A stretch of DNA of 64,000 bases from Liopterus haemorrhoidalis. Taxonomy: Eukaryota > Arthropoda > Insecta > Coleoptera > Dytiscidae. The notes under the pieces were generated by a model. That model saw only the letters and a list, made by a program, of their open reading frames with translations. It was not told the origin of the DNA and made no database searches. Made by a program: the position numbers and the translations under genes. Positions 1 to 11,189 of the stretch are shown in pieces (the first letter of the stretch is position 1; each line of letters starts with the position of its first letter). Location: NCBI GenBank assembly GCA_963971575.1, contig OZ020625.1, forward strand, positions 1,550,001-1,614,000. The letters are read 5' to 3'.

Positions 1-189
1 CATAACATTACATCATTACATCTTTCAGATAACAACATGCCCACTGCCTTTATATACAGTAATACCCCGCCACTCGACGTTAAGGCAGCAGTCTGACTGA
101 TGGAGCGCCGTCGTGTAACGTAGCGCCGAGTCGTATAGTGTCATTTAAAAATTTAAAAGCTTGTCTGACTGATCAAGTTCTGTCGAGTA

Positions 190-595
190 CAGTCTGTTTC
201 AAACGGTTAAGCGGAACTAGATTTTGCAATCTAGTTACTTTCATCGTTTAAATCGTGCTTTTCGGCCGTTTTGTTTAAGCTTTGTAAATCATACTTACAA
301 TAAACATTTTTTGGTAATTTTTTTCATCATTTTAAAATGTCATTTTCTTTATATGTTAATTTTTTGTGTCATTCTTATTACAAATTTCCCAATTATTTAT
401 ATTTTTGTCATAAAATATATAAAAAAAATAATTGACATTGACATATATCATACGTTTCCATGGTTTCATTGTTGGAATTTTAAATTTTGACATTCCAACG
501 TGAATAATTAAATAACCCTAGCAAGGTCCCTTCTTGTGACAACCTAAAAGAACAAAATTTCCATTTAGTTCCGCCTAACCGTTTGAAACAGACTG
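190..595. mobile_element. 406-bp TA-flanked MITE (CAGTCTGTT family), copy 1
   Basis: Terminal inverted repeats start CAGTCTGTTTCAAACGGTTA and end with the reverse complement. TA flanks both sides (188-189 and 596-597). Near-identical copies lie at 691-1096 and 58924-59328. There is no transposase; the 88-codon ORF inside is shared by copies but resembles no known protein. TA duplication and short TIRs suggest mobilisation by a Tc1/mariner-type transposase (inference). Confidence 0.85.
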
Positions 596-690
596 TATTA
601 TCGATCATTCAGTGTCAAATAAATTTGTTTCTCACTTGTCAAATAGTGCATATTCCAACCTAAAATAATACTATCAAACAGTTAATACTA

Positions 691-1096
691 CAGTCTGTTC
701 CAAACGGTTAAGCGGAACTAGATTTTGCAATCTAGTTACTTTCATCGTTTAAATCGTGCCTTTCGGCCGTTTTGTTTAAGCTTTGTAAATCATACTTTCA
801 ATAAACATTTTTTGGGTAAGGTTAATATCATTTTAAAATGTCATTTTCTTTATATTTTGATTTTTTGTGTCATTCTTAATACAAATTTCCCATTTATTTA
901 TTTTTTTGTCATTAAAATATCTAAAAAAATATTTAATTTTGACATATGTCATTCGTTTCCATGGTTTCATTGTTGGAATTTTAAATTTTGACATCCCAAC
1001 GTAAAAAATGAAATAACCCAAGCAAGGTCCCTTCTCGTGACAACCTAAAAGAACTAAATTCCCATTTAGTTCCGCTTAACCAATTGGAACAGACTG
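691..1096. mobile_element. 406-bp TA-flanked MITE (CAGTCTGTT family), copy 2
   Basis: Same length and orientation as copy 1, with TA at 689-690 and 1097-1098. Its right end carries a few substitutions (CAATTGGAACAGACTG). It lies 95 bp from copy 1, so the two were independent insertions or a duplication into the same Tigger-like element. Confidence 0.85.
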
Positions 1097-1778
1097 TAAT
1101 TAGCGAGTCCATTTTACTCTATATTGTAATTTTTTTTTTTTTTTTTGACGTTCCAACTGTCAAATAATATATGGTTATGAACTGTATATACTTAAATGCG
1201 CATGTGCTATTGCGTCGAGCGTCGTGTGAAATTCAAACCGGTTTGAAATACAAACAACTTGATGCTACTTGACAGCAAACGATGGTTCAGTGCGACTCAT
1301 GCCCTTAGTTAACGTGTGTTTGAAATTTGCTCGACAGCAAACGATCGACAGCACTCGATCAGTCAGACCGCGGCCTTATTCGTTATGAAAAAGCGTCGAG
1401 TAGCGATTACGTCGAGTGGCGAGTCGAATTTCTCCATAAGAAATAAAGGGAATTATATGTACATATATAGATATACATATAAGGAAATACATATATGTAT
1501 ATGTTTTCCTTTTAGCTATGCTTGCGTTTCTATCCTTTGGATCCATAATTATAAATATAAATCACTTATTTTAGCAAAAAACAAAAAGTTCATAGCTGCA
1601 CTAAATCTGAGTTGTCGTCAAGATATCTAGGCGCGAACTGCTGGCCATGCGTTCATTTCGCTTTGTTTACCAAAATATGTATCACGTGATCGGTACTCGA
1701 TCACACGTCGGATAGCGATGCTTCCGTCGACTCTCACTCTCGACATTTACGTCGAGTGGCGAAAACGTCGAGCTAATA

Positions 1779-2376
1779 CCCTTTTCACACTAGAAATTTA
1801 AGATCGGATGTTAAAGTGAATGTATCTTTAAACGCTAATGTGAAACCGTATGGCCTCGTCTAAACACAAGCGATGTTTAAGACAGAGATCTGCATCTTAA
1901 ACTTCGTACGCATTGCCAACTTAATTTCTATTATAAAAAAATACTCTTTGAATTTGTGCTGTCGACATTTTATATTATCATAAACAAGATTACTGTATTA
2001 TATCGACGTTATAAGAAGTTTATACTTATTGTTATAATAAAATTATTTATTTTAATAATGTGTTTAATAAAATACAGAGCTACAATAATTGAGATAAAAT
2101 GTATCGACTTACATATTACTACAGGTGTAATATATTCTTTATTGTAGTGTCTTTATTGTAGAATTAAATGAAATATCCATATTTGTTTATAATAATTCAA
2201 AATGTGCGTCTGCGCAGACAGTTCAAAACTGGTAATTTCATGACGGCAACTTAAGGACAAAATTACTGTAGCTGATGACAGCACCAGAGATTTAAACATC
2301 AAGTGTGAAAGCATACCGATCTTAAACATCGGTGAACTTTAAGTTCACTCGTCTTAAAGTTCTAGTGTGAAAAGGG
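1779..2376. mobile_element. 598-bp TIR element (CCCTTTTCACACTAG family), copy 1
   Basis: The ends are CCCTTTTCACACTAGAA and its reverse complement. A second copy of the same length is at 45206-45803, inverted in internal orientation. That copy is flanked by TA on both sides; here the left flank is TA and the right TG, consistent with one mutation. No convincing coding sequence is present. Superfamily uncertain. Confidence 0.75.
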
Positions 2377-2378
2377 TG

Positions 2379-2941
2379 TCATGCAGAATGTGTAGATTAT
2401 TAGCTTATAAACACAGGAATTTTCCAGGTTATTTGTATCATTTTTTATTGACAAATTCTCAAATTTTGACAAAATAAACCTCCCCATCCACCTTCTAGTA
2501 AACCCTTCCTGTGTTTCGTGTAAATAAACCCAAAGTAAGCAAGCTTATTTTTAAATCTGCTGACCAGTATCGATTTACTGTGAAAACAGCGTTCTAAAAT
2601 CTTGCGGAAGTAACAAAACGTAGATTAAACTGTGATAAAACACGTGGTGCCCCAAATACGGCCTTATCGTGCCTCCGACAACGTAATACATAGCCATTTT
2701 GGTCACGGGGATAACCTAGAGTTTGCTGAAAACTGTAAAAGAATCAATATTTGCTCAAAGGGTTCATAGAACTTGGGAATCTTTATTACGAAGATTGCCT
2801 CTTATATTTCGGGATTGCGCTAAACTAGTGAACGATTCTATCGTAAAATTTGATATTTTTGACGGTTTACGTACTCAGAACGTTTTGTCGTACGAACATT
2901 ATTTGTGTTGTTTACAATAACTTGAAAAAAATTCAGCTAAA
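2379..2941. other. Unassigned 560 bp
   Basis: Contains a 65-codon plus-strand ORF (2723-2920) that I do not recognise. No TIRs, RNA gene or splice-supported exon could be identified. Confidence 0.4.
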
Positions 2942-3769
2942 ATGGAATTAAATCTTGAACATTTTCGAGCGATTATTTTTTACAACTTTTGACGTGGATT
3001 AACCCAACAACAGTGCATCGATGAACTTAATTCGACTTTTGGCGATGAAGCACCATCAAGGACTACTGTTTATCGATGGTTTGCCGACTTCAATCGTGGC
3101 CGTAGTTCGCTTAAGGACGAATTTCGTGAAGGTCGTCCAAAATTGTTGTTCCGGAAAACATTATAGACCGAGAGCTCATGACATTTTTGGTCTCCGATTT
3201 CATACAGCATGCCTTTTGGAGGAGAGAATATTTACCCTGTGACAACAAAAAAGGGATGGTACTAAACCCCTGCACGCTTTCCGGTCATAGGGAAAATTGC
3301 ATTTCCACTTGCACAAAATTTTTGTGTTTTTCTCTGATTTAATATTGCTTGCCCTTTTGTCAAAAGAAAGTTATAACAAATTTAAAGTCTTTTAATTATA
3401 GGCATCCTGTATGAAAACGCGGAAAATCATATTTTTTTATTACAAGATCACATGACCGTTTGAGCCCTTTGGGACCCTCCGAATCGCATGCATATATTTA
3501 AAAGACTTTAAATTTGTTATAACTTTTATTATTAAATCAGAGAAAAGCACAAAATTTTTGTGTTTAAGTGGAAATGCAATTTTCCCTATGACCGGAAAGC
3601 GTGCAGGGGTTTAGTACCATCCCTTTTTTGTTGTCACAGGGTAAATATTCTCTCCTCCAAAAGGCATGCTGTATGAAATCGGAGATCAAAAACTGTCATG
3701 AGCTTCCGGTCTATTAATGCTGTACGTGAACTGATACTGCAAGATCGTTATATGACTTATCGTGGGACA
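2942..3769 (+). pseudogene. Mariner transposase N-terminal remnant, irritans-like, split by a foldback
   Basis: The reading starts MELNLEHFRAIIFYNF, hits a stop where most relatives have an arginine codon, and continues GLTQQQCIDELNSTFGDEA, the typical N-terminal helix-turn-helix of irritans-type mariners. It runs to about 3160, is interrupted by the foldback at 3164-3713, and resumes at 3717 (AVRELILQDRYMTYR) before being lost at about 3769. Everything after the DNA-binding region, including the catalytic D residues, is missing, so the gene is dead. Confidence 0.8.
3164..3713. mobile_element. 550-bp foldback element, family FB1, copy 1
   Basis: The two halves are near-perfect reverse complements: arms of about 245 bp around a loop of about 70 bp. 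Ends are TAGACCG..CGGTCTA. TTA is duplicated at 3161-3163 and 3714-3716, and removing the element plus one TTA restores the mariner coding sequence. A second copy is at 30781-31346. No ORF. Confidence 0.9.
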
Positions 3770-3775
3770 TTTTTC

Positions 3776-5040
3776 CTAAGATCTAGCGACGAACTAAGAT
3801 CTAAGATCCACCCTTTAAGATCCTAAAATTACCCTTTAACTTATTTTGGTCAAAAGAAAAGCAAAAAATATTGATCAAAAATTCGAAAAATTTCGTTAAT
3901 GAACAGCTGTAACTCAAAAATTAGCACAGATAGAATTTTTTGGATATTTTTCCTACGTTTCCCACTATAAAATTACCCTAAAAACATATTTTGGTCAAAA
4001 TTAAAGGCAAAAAAATATTGATCAAAAATTCGAAAAATATCGGTAATGGACAGCTGCAACTCATAAATTAGCACAGACATAATTTTTTGGACATTTTTTT
4101 CACAATTTCCACCCTAAAATTACCCTAAAAACATATTATGGTCAAAATTAAAGATAACAAAAATATTGATAAAAATTCGAAAAATATTGCCAATGAAGAG
4201 CTGTAACTCAAAAATTAGCAGAGATAGAATTTTTTGGACATTTTTCCCACAATTTTCATCCTAAAATTAGCCTAAAACCATAGTTTGGTCAAAATTAAAG
4301 GCAAAAAAATGTTAATCAAAAATTCGAAAAATATTTCTAATGAATAAATGTAAATCAAAAATTAGCAGATATAGAATTTTTTGGACATTTTTCCCACGAT
4401 TTCCATCCTAAAATTAACCTAAAAACATAGTTTGGTCAAAATTAAAGGCAAAAAAATGTTAATCAAACATTCGAAAAATATTGCTAATGAATAACTATAA
4501 ATCAAAAATTAGCAGAGATAGAATTTTTTTGGACATTTTTCCCAAGATTTCCATCCTAAAATTAACCTAAAAACATAGTTTGGTCAAAATTAAAGGCAAA
4601 AAAATTATAATAAAAAATTCGAAAAATATTGCTAATGAATAACTATAAATCAAAAATTTGCAGATAGAATTTTTTGGACATTTTTCCCACAATTTCCATC
4701 CTAAAATTAACCTAAAAACATAGTTTGGTCAAAATTAAAGGCAAAAAAATGTTAATCAAAAATTCGAAAAATATTGCTAATGAATAACTATAAATCGAAA
4801 ATAGCAGAGATAGAATTTTTTGGACATTTTTCCCACGTTCCCACTCTAAAATTAGCCTAAAACATTGTTTGGTCAAAATTAAAGGCAAAAAAATATTAAT
4901 CAAAACTTCGAAAAATATTATCAATGAACAGCTGTAACTCAAAAATTAGCAGATATAGAATTTTTTGGACATTTTTCCCACAATTCTCACCCTAAAATTA
5001 GCGTAAAAACTTATGTTTGTCAAAATGGAAGGAATTTTTT
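3776..5040 (+). repeat. Tandem satellite array, monomer about 147 bp
   Basis: The landmark GAATTTTTTGGACATTTTTC recurs near 3939, 4087, 4236, 4382, 4530, 4675, 4819 and 4966, spacing 145-148 bp. Each monomer also contains ACTCAAAAATTAGCA and TTTGGTCAAAATTAAAGGC. Neighbouring central monomers are most alike, as expected for unequal exchange. A diverged relative is present in reverse orientation at 63120-63850. Confidence 0.9.
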
Positions 5041-5368
5041 TTATCAAAATTTGTAAAATATTATATATATATATATATATATACAAATCTCCCAGTAAGG
5101 CAATGGATCATAAATAAGAAAGAAAAAAAATGAGAGAGAGAGAGAGAGAGAATTTTCCCTTCTAATATAAATATTTTCTTTGAAAACACTATTTTTGATA
5201 GTTGGGCCAACTTTACTGAGACGGGGCTTGTATATGTCTAATCCACTTCACCCCAGGCTTATGTAGCCCCCCAGAATCATATAGCCCCCCCCCCCCTCAG
5301 GATCATGTAGCCCCCCCCATGCTCATATAGCACCCCCTGGAACTCATGTAGTTCCCCCCATCTGATTG
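5041..5368. repeat. Low-complexity cluster: TA, GA and C-rich minisatellite
   Basis: A (TA)n run at about 5062-5082, a (GA)n run at about 5133-5151, and four or five imperfect repeats of a unit like CATGTAGCCCCCCCC at about 5258-5360. Confidence 0.8.
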
Positions 5369-5820
5369 TGGCACGCACAGATTGACACTATGTTAAGAGA
5401 TTGAAATTTTAATAATCCATTTATATAAATTCCTATAAAGTTTACTAAAATAAAACAACGTTTGATTTTCCGTATATTTCATGGAATATATCTAAATATT
5501 TTCGAAGAAAACTTTAGATCTGTTTTTAGAACTACTTGGTTATTCCGAATGGAACTGAAGTATACGAGTTGAATGTTATAGGATTATGTCCCTTTTTGCA
5601 ATTGAAAAATAACCACTCACAACTTTCCAAGAGCTTCCACGAATAGTTTGGATATATACTTGGAAAGTACTTTTAAACTTGGGATTATTATATATTTATG
5701 TTTGATATATGCACGTAGAGTCCGAGGATATCTCAGTCTGACGGAAACTGATGGGGTACTTGCCGATATCATCAATTATTTCCCCGGTTGATAACTAAAA
5801 ATATCAATACGTGGCTGTAT
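5369..5820. other. Unassigned, with a dispersed 80-bp repeat
   Basis: Positions about 5617-5698 (CTTCCACGAATAGTTTGGAT ...) recur at about 20228-20300, immediately before the DD41D element there. Nothing coding was recognised. Confidence 0.5.
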
Positions 5821-6068
5821 TAGGGTTGTACATCGAAGGCAAAACATCGATGTATCGGAAACATCGATGTTTTATTAATATTAAAAAAAGCTATTTATTT
5901 ATATTATATAGGTTTTATTTAATAATGTAAAGATAAAATACGAAAAAAGTAACACATAATACACAAAAAGCATTTATTAGATTTTGAAATAGAAATATTC
6001 CTTTTTAATAGTAATTAATTTCACATTAATATTATTATACCCAATATAATAATCCTAATTTGTACCTA

Positions 6069-6247
6069 CAGTCTATTCTAAACGATTAGGTGGATCTAAC
6101 CGCAATTTTCATTTTTGTAATTTGTCATTAGATATTTTTTTATATATTGAAGTTGACTTTTCCTGAACAAAATGATCAAAAGCTTCAATCAATCAAAAGT
6201 ATCTAGAATTGAAAATCTAGTTCCTCCTAAACCAAAGGAACAGACCT
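6069..6247. mobile_element. MITE related to the CAGTCTGTT family, short form
   Basis: Starts CAGTCTATTCTAAACGATTA after TA and ends with AACCAAAGGAACAGACC before TTA. The inner sequence GAAGTTGACTTTTCCTGAAC recurs in inverted orientation at 6387-6520. Confidence 0.65.
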
Positions 6248-6386
6248 TACTATTTTTACATTTCTAAAATGAAATATTGGATTTTATTACAATACTAATA
6301 TAGTAATTTTAATGTTAATTTTATATTATTTAACATAAAAATAACAGTCATACACAATTATTTTTAAACTTTTTTAAGTTGAAATA

Positions 6387-6520
6387 AAGTCTGTTCCTTT
6401 GGTTTAGGCGGAACTAGATTTTCAATTCCAGTTACTTTTACCGATTAATTGAAGCTTTTGATCATTTTGTTCAGGAAAAGCCAACTTCAATATATAAAAA
6501 AATAGCTACAGACAACTTAC
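6387..6520. mobile_element. MITE of the same short form, opposite orientation, one end lost
   Basis: Starts AGTCTGTTCCTTTGGTTTAG and carries the same inner sequence as 6069-6247 in reverse. It fades near CTACAGACAACTTAC, so the far end is degenerate. Confidence 0.55.
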
Positions 6521-6911
6521 AAAAATCCAGGAATTGGAGGAATAACAACTGGGAAAGTGTCAACAAGACTCAAAAAGAAAAAGTGTGTTGGCGTCGTTGG
6601 TCGTTCGCATTGTTTGCAAAAATTACAAGTTTCTTCTTATTTTTTCGTATTCTGCTAACTACTAAGAAGAATAAGAACTAACACTATTAGTATTGTTATA
6701 TCACAATAGATGGCGCTTATATTTTGTGCACTATTTTAATAAAAATTAAAATTTTAAGATTCCAGCGCCTCTAGCGGTAGTTTCTGAATTTCAAAGTTTA
6801 AACATCGACATCGGTAGTAGACATCGATGTTTTATCGATACTATCGCCATCTGACCATCGATGGTAAAAACATCGATGTTTTCGATACATCGATGTTTTT
6901 TCCCATCCTTA

Positions 6912-7540
6912 GTGTAAATTAAGAAACTGGATTGGCAACATAACGTTTTTTCTGGCAACATTTGGGACGCGAGACTTGGAGGGGGGGCAGGTGAACTTGT
7001 GATACGCCTAGATTGAACTCGCTAGAGTAATTTTGTTGTCCGTAGCGATTTTTTCGTGAAACAGTTTTTTCTAGTTTCTAAAAATGGGTGACATTCATTT
7101 CGAGCAACGGTGTGCTATCAGGTTTTGCTTCAGACTTGGGCACAGTGCAACGGAAACTTTTCCAAAACTTCAGCAGGCCTACGGAGACAATGTTTTGTCA
7201 AGGACCCAGGTCTTTTGGTGGTTTAAGGAATTTTCAGAAGGAAGAGAATTGATTGAAGATGAATCACACAGCGGAAGGCTTTCATCTTCAAGAACCGATG
7301 AAAATGTTGACAGAATTCGGGATCTTGTGCGTTCAGATCGTCGGTTGACAGTTAGAATGATCGGGGAAGAGTTGAATTTGACTCACACTACCGTTCATCA
7401 GATTTTGGCCAATGAATTGGAGATGAGAAAAATCTGCAATTTCAATAAACGAGTTTTTGGCCAGTAAAAACATTCCTGTGGCTCTTCAACCTCCTTATTC
7501 GCCTGACTTGAGTCCTTGTGACTTAAAAAAAAGAATTTCT
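6912..7540 (+). pseudogene. DD34D mariner family A, internally deleted copy
   Basis: A truncated terminus (GTGTAAATTAAG) is followed by a 5' leader and a start at 7084. The N-terminal 117 or so residues (HFEQRCAIRFCFRLGHSAT... to HTTVHQIL) are a mariner DNA-binding region with two helix-turn-helix motifs. The reading then jumps, after GATGAGAAAAATC, into the C-terminal segment containing YSPDLSPCD in another frame. The whole central catalytic region is missing. The same deletion point occurs in the copy at 26765-27658. Confidence 0.85.
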
Positions 7541-7545
7541 TTCTT

Positions 7546-7979
7546 AGTTTTTGTAAAAATTTAATAGGTAGCCCTGGTATTGTTTCTACCTGTACGTATT
7601 TGCTTTTATTTGATTGTTTCTTTGGTTGCAACTGTAAATATAAATAATAGAAGAACAAATTTAACGTAGTTGTTTCATAAGAGGTCACGTGTTATAACAT
7701 AAACAAAGTAAAAATTGTTTACTATCAATAAACTGGCGTTATCTGTACTAGTGTATACTGTGATAAGGGCTTAATTATAAACACACTTGATATAACAAGA
7801 TAACGCGAAATTGTTATACTTGGTACAATGGGATGTTGGTGCTGCCGCCAAAAATTTATAGTCTATTATGGAACTAGGACTCCGTAAATCAACTCTACAA
7901 ATGCAACTAGTTTCATCCCGATTATTATAAAAACATTAATGACGGGTTGCTAACGTAAGAGTTTTCTCTAACTCAAGTT
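7546..7979. other. Unassigned 430 bp
   Basis: AT-rich DNA; the antisense ORF at 7398-7688 overlaps mariner sequence and is not a gene. No other feature seen. Confidence 0.4.
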
Positions 7980-8027
7980 AAAATCATTTGTTTTTGTACG
8001 CTACATCATACAAAAACAAATGATTTT
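7980..8027. repeat. Perfect 19-bp hairpin at the broken end of a mariner
   Basis: AAAATCATTTGTTTTTGTA at 7980-7998 is repeated exactly in reverse complement at 8009-8027 around a 10-nt loop. The right arm merges into the truncated mariner at 8006, so the hairpin marks the deletion breakpoint. Confidence 0.85.
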
Positions 8028-8461
8028 GCAAAAAAAGACTTTTCACAAGTGTTTTTGCGTTTTTCCATCTGCCTCTCATTCAATGCATGTGGAACCCATC
8101 TTCCGACTTTCTGGATCTTACCCATCTCTCGTAGGCGATTGGAAACAACTTGTTGACTAACGCCTAACTGCTCTGCTAGTTGTTTTTGTGATTGACTATC
8201 GTCTTCCTGTACCAATGTTTCCAATTTTGTATCTTCATATTTTTTTGGAGGTTTTTCATGTTCTTTGTCTGTAAGATCAAAGTCACCACTTTTGAAACGC
8301 CGAAACCATCGTTCACACGTATCTTGCGATGGAGCATATTCACCATAAGCTTCTCGAAGCAGTCGGTATGATTCAGCAGCAGTTTTTTTCAAATGAAAAC
8401 AAAACAGTAGTACTGTCCGCGAATGCTCTTTATTTGGCACAAAATTTGACATTTTTAACAC
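8006..8461 (-). pseudogene. Cecropia/mauritiana-like mariner transposase, N-terminal half
   Basis: Reads MSNFVPNKEHSRTVLLFCFH through the second helix-turn-helix and WVPHALNERQMEKRKNTCE, then breaks. No catalytic D remains. The element's 5' terminus is at 8882 (CCAGGACTACAAGTAT next to TA), and its leader is interrupted by a 257-bp MITE. Fuller relatives are at 14143-15411 and 28527-29806; the latter differs by a 4-nt CTAG deletion that this copy lacks. Confidence 0.9.
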
Positions 8462-8564
8462 AGTAAAACAAAACTATATGATCACTTTTCAAATTATAAC
8501 CTATACGCATTTGACACTTAATGATAACTTAACAAAACGCTATATGTGTTGAAACTTTGAACTA

Positions 8565-8821
8565 AAGTCCATTTACATTTGCAGTTGGTAAACTGTCAAA
8601 AAAAATTAGGTTATATCGAACAACTTCTAAACACCTAAATGTCAACCTGACAAATAACGATTGAACAATCCAATTTCAAACCGGCAACATTGAAAAAATG
8701 TACCAACATTAAATAAATAAATGTACTGAGTTATGGATTGATGTTGATTAAAACATATCATAACGTTGGTACTTAAATTAACCAAGTGTGACGTCATTTC
8801 ATAGTTATCGTAAACCGACTT
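8565..8821. mobile_element. 257-bp MITE inserted in a mariner leader
   Basis: Comparison with the intact leader at 29740-29760 shows this segment is an insertion. Ends are AAGTCCATTTAC / GTAAACCGACTT, flanked by TA at 8563-8564 and 8822-8823. No ORF of note. Confidence 0.75.
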
Positions 8822-8889
8822 TATAAACTCTGTTTGCGCGGCAAGTTTGAAAAAAAAACGCATTTTATACTTGTAGTCCTGGTAAGCTC

Positions 8890-9196
8890 GTCCTCTCCTG
8901 GGGTACGTGTGCTCCACTTTAAATATTGCTGCGCTAGAGAGTTATTTAATAAGTTGTAAGATAAAAAAAATTTCATACAAGTTAATTTTTTTAAATCTTA
9001 ATGAACAAAGCTTTAACAGAGAATAAAGGACGAGTAGGAAGGAGGAGGAGGTCGCTTAGTTCTTTTCATTCTTCAAGAGATACTAATGTAGAGAGGTTGC
9101 CACTTAGAAAACTGCTACGTGTGTTAAATACTCTGCGTTAGGTCAGCGTTTTTCTGTCAAAAGAACATTCAAAAGAAATCCTATAAACGTATTATA
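8890..9196. other. Unassigned 300 bp
   Basis: Contains a purine-rich patch (AAGGAGGAGGAGG near 9040). No gene or repeat recognised. Confidence 0.3.
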
Positions 9197-9350
9197 ATAA
9201 CTGACGATTTTATCAAAATTCAATAAATAAAAAATCAAATAAAAACAATTAAAATTTAAATTGATGGATTGGAAATCGGATTTCAATAATCGGAAAGATC
9301 TGTATATTGGAAAATGAAGGATATTAATTTCCTGAAGTTTTATTAATATT
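9197..9350 (+). repeat. Dispersed 150-bp repeat
   Basis: This block (GATGGATTGGAAATCGGATT near 9261) is repeated in reverse complement at 19350-19498 with few differences. The 9361 hAT insertion begins 10 bp beyond its end. Confidence 0.75.
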
Positions 9351-9360
9351 GTCACAAAGT

Positions 9361-10694
9361 CAGTGGCGCAGCCAGGATTTTGTCTTGGGGAGGGCCGAAT
9401 AAAATTTCGAGGGTAGGTAAACTTATTTTTTGTGGCCCCTGAAGCGGTAATCAAAATTACTTGATCTTATTTAGGGGAAAAATATATTTAAAAATGTAAA
9501 ATATACTCTCTTCCCCTTTTCTATTTATAAAAAATGTCAAAAAACCCTTCGGGATATTTAAAGTTCCGTCACTGCTTATCATTTTGTATGTAAAATAGAC
9601 TGCGACCAAATCAGTTCGACACCCCTGCTGTTGGATATTGATGTTTATATCAAATAATAATTCCATTATTTGTTGATTAAAAAAAATGTAATTGTTAATC
9701 CATGTATCAAAAATTTTCACTTGATTTTTTCTTCGATAAATACATATTTATTTATATTTTCGCGGGATATATTTTTGAAGTAATATTTTTCTTACTTATG
9801 TTCAGTTCTCTAAATCAGCCGCTTGGCCACAATTTGTACCGAACGAACAGATTCATGTGATGGAATAAGGATTTCTTGATTATACCTACGAAAACCTAAA
9901 AATAACATGTACATATGCATTTTCTGTTAATTTCAACACTAATCATAATAAAATATAGCCTATTATTATTGTAAAATACATAAGTTATTTTGCTGTACGA
10001 TTATGATAAATTTGTTAAATTTTATTTCATTGGACCTTCAGAGGGGGCTTGTGTTCCCCCCCTCCTCTGAATACGCCACTGTTGTTCAGTACAACTTATA
10101 TCAGTCCTTTTTTTGTGTAAAACCTCATAATTTCAAAAATACCTAAGAAGATATTGATATTCACATTTAAATACAAAATAAAACCAAATACCGATTTTAA
10201 GAGCGCTATTGTCTCCAAAACTACTCCCTTTATTATATTTCTACTATTTCTACTCTATTTCACGTTTGAGGTGTCATTTTAAAATTGCATTCTGAAGGTT
10301 ATACCGAAGTCAGATTTCCACTTTATCTTATCTGAATCGAGTAATTAGTTGTTTAAAACAGTTTTATCATTTGACTGAGCGAATATTTTAGGAGATGTGT
10401 CAGGGGGAGGGGAAGGATCAACGCTCCCCTTCATATAATTGGAGCATATTTGGGAAGTGATGTATTTTCATTTGAACAATAATGTCACTTTATCAAGAGT
10501 AGGCAATCTTAAAAAAATGTTTAATTATACGAAAAAAAAAAAAATGCCAATATTGTTTACAATGAAGTAATTAAAAAATTAACTACTGTTGCGGTTAATA
10601 AATTTTATCTTCAACTCTCCGAGCAGCGCCGTGTAATCTGCTGGTCTAGGGAGGGGCCCAGGCCCGTCGCCCCCCCCCCTTGGTTGCGCCACTG
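9361..10694. mobile_element. Non-autonomous hAT element with perfect 8-bp target duplication
   Basis: The left end CAGTGGCGCAGCCAGGA and right end GGTTGCGCCACTG are inverted repeats, and CACAAAGT is duplicated exactly at 9353-9360 and 10695-10702. CAGTGGCG ends plus 8-bp duplications are diagnostic of hAT elements. The 1.3-kb interior has no recognisable transposase. A second hAT-like end (GAATACGCCACTG) sits inside near 10067-10080, hinting at a nested or fused copy. Confidence 0.85.
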
Positions 10695-10920
10695 CACAAA
10701 GTTAATACTGGGTCAGGATTACGACATCTAGACATTGTGACGTTCGGCTGTTTGATTAAAAAACTATTTGCCAACGTCTAGCATATGTTATTACGTAATG
10801 CATACGCCGCATTTTCGTAATAAGGAAATATTTGTCATGAATGAATATTGGAACTAGGTCAATCAGTAGTACAAATATATGGAAGTCGCACGGTATCGGG
10901 GCAGAAGAATCTAGGAGCTT

Positions 10921-11189
10921 TTGGTAGTAAAAACATTCCGCTGGCTCCTCAGTCTCATTATTCACCTGACTTGAGTCCTTGTGACTTTATCCTCTTTCCA
11001 AGATTAAAAAATCACCTCAAGGGACGTCATTTTGGGACACTCGAAAACATTCAAACGTCCATAATGGACCAGCTGAAACCTATTCAAGTATCCGAGTTCC
11101 AGCACTGCTATGATGATTGAAAGAAACGTCTCCAGCGCTGTGTGGCTTCCCAAGGAAGTTATTTTGAGGGAGATAATATTGAATTGTAA
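10921..11189 (+). pseudogene. DD34D mariner family A, C-terminal remnant
   Basis: Reads GSKNIPLAPQSHYSPDLSPCD, containing the third catalytic D, then through NHLKGRHFGTLENIQ to the usual end GSYFEGDNIEL and stop. One internal stop follows FQHCYDD. The 3' terminus motif CAGTCCGGTTA follows. The DNA-binding region and the first two catalytic D residues are absent. Confidence 0.85.

Larger units (their letters stand above)
57..1776 (-). mobile_element. Tigger/pogo-like element, composite and interrupted
   Basis: The left end starts CAGTAATACC(C)CGCCACTCGAC after a TA, matching the ends of the more complete copy at 61545-62483. The inner part resumes at about 1370 and runs to about 1776, where the 598-bp element at 1779 cuts off the far terminus. 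A minus-strand start at 1546 reads MDPKDRNASIAKRK, which looks like the basic start of a Tigger/CENP-B-type transposase. The stretch between about 85 and 1370 is inserted DNA bounded by short inverted repeats (GTCTGACTGAT / ATCAGTCAGAC) and holds two 406-bp MITEs. TIR type and the TA target are seen; family assignment is inferred from known Tigger termini. Confidence 0.6.
5821..6911. mobile_element. hAT-like element candidate with ACATCGATGT termini
   Basis: The left end TAGGGTTGTACATCG and right end (reverse complement TAAGGATGGGAAAAAACATCG) are followed inward by repeated ACATCGATGT palindromes. The TAGGGATGGG-type end is typical of hAT elements. No transposase remains, and I cannot see a clear 8-bp target duplication (flanks match at only 4 of 8 positions). 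The interior carries two MITE copies. Confidence 0.4.

Noticed and set aside
3776..5040. Regularly spaced repeats resembling a CRISPR array
   Set aside because: Repeats are 147-bp contiguous monomers without short conserved repeats and unique spacers, in a eukaryotic genome; this is a satellite.
5821..6919. An 8-bp target duplication for the ACATCGATGT element
   Set aside because: Flanks match at only half of the positions, so the hAT call is left at low confidence.
9143..9720. Antisense ORFs of 87-103 codons
   Set aside because: They span a dispersed repeat and a hAT terminus and have no coding resemblance.
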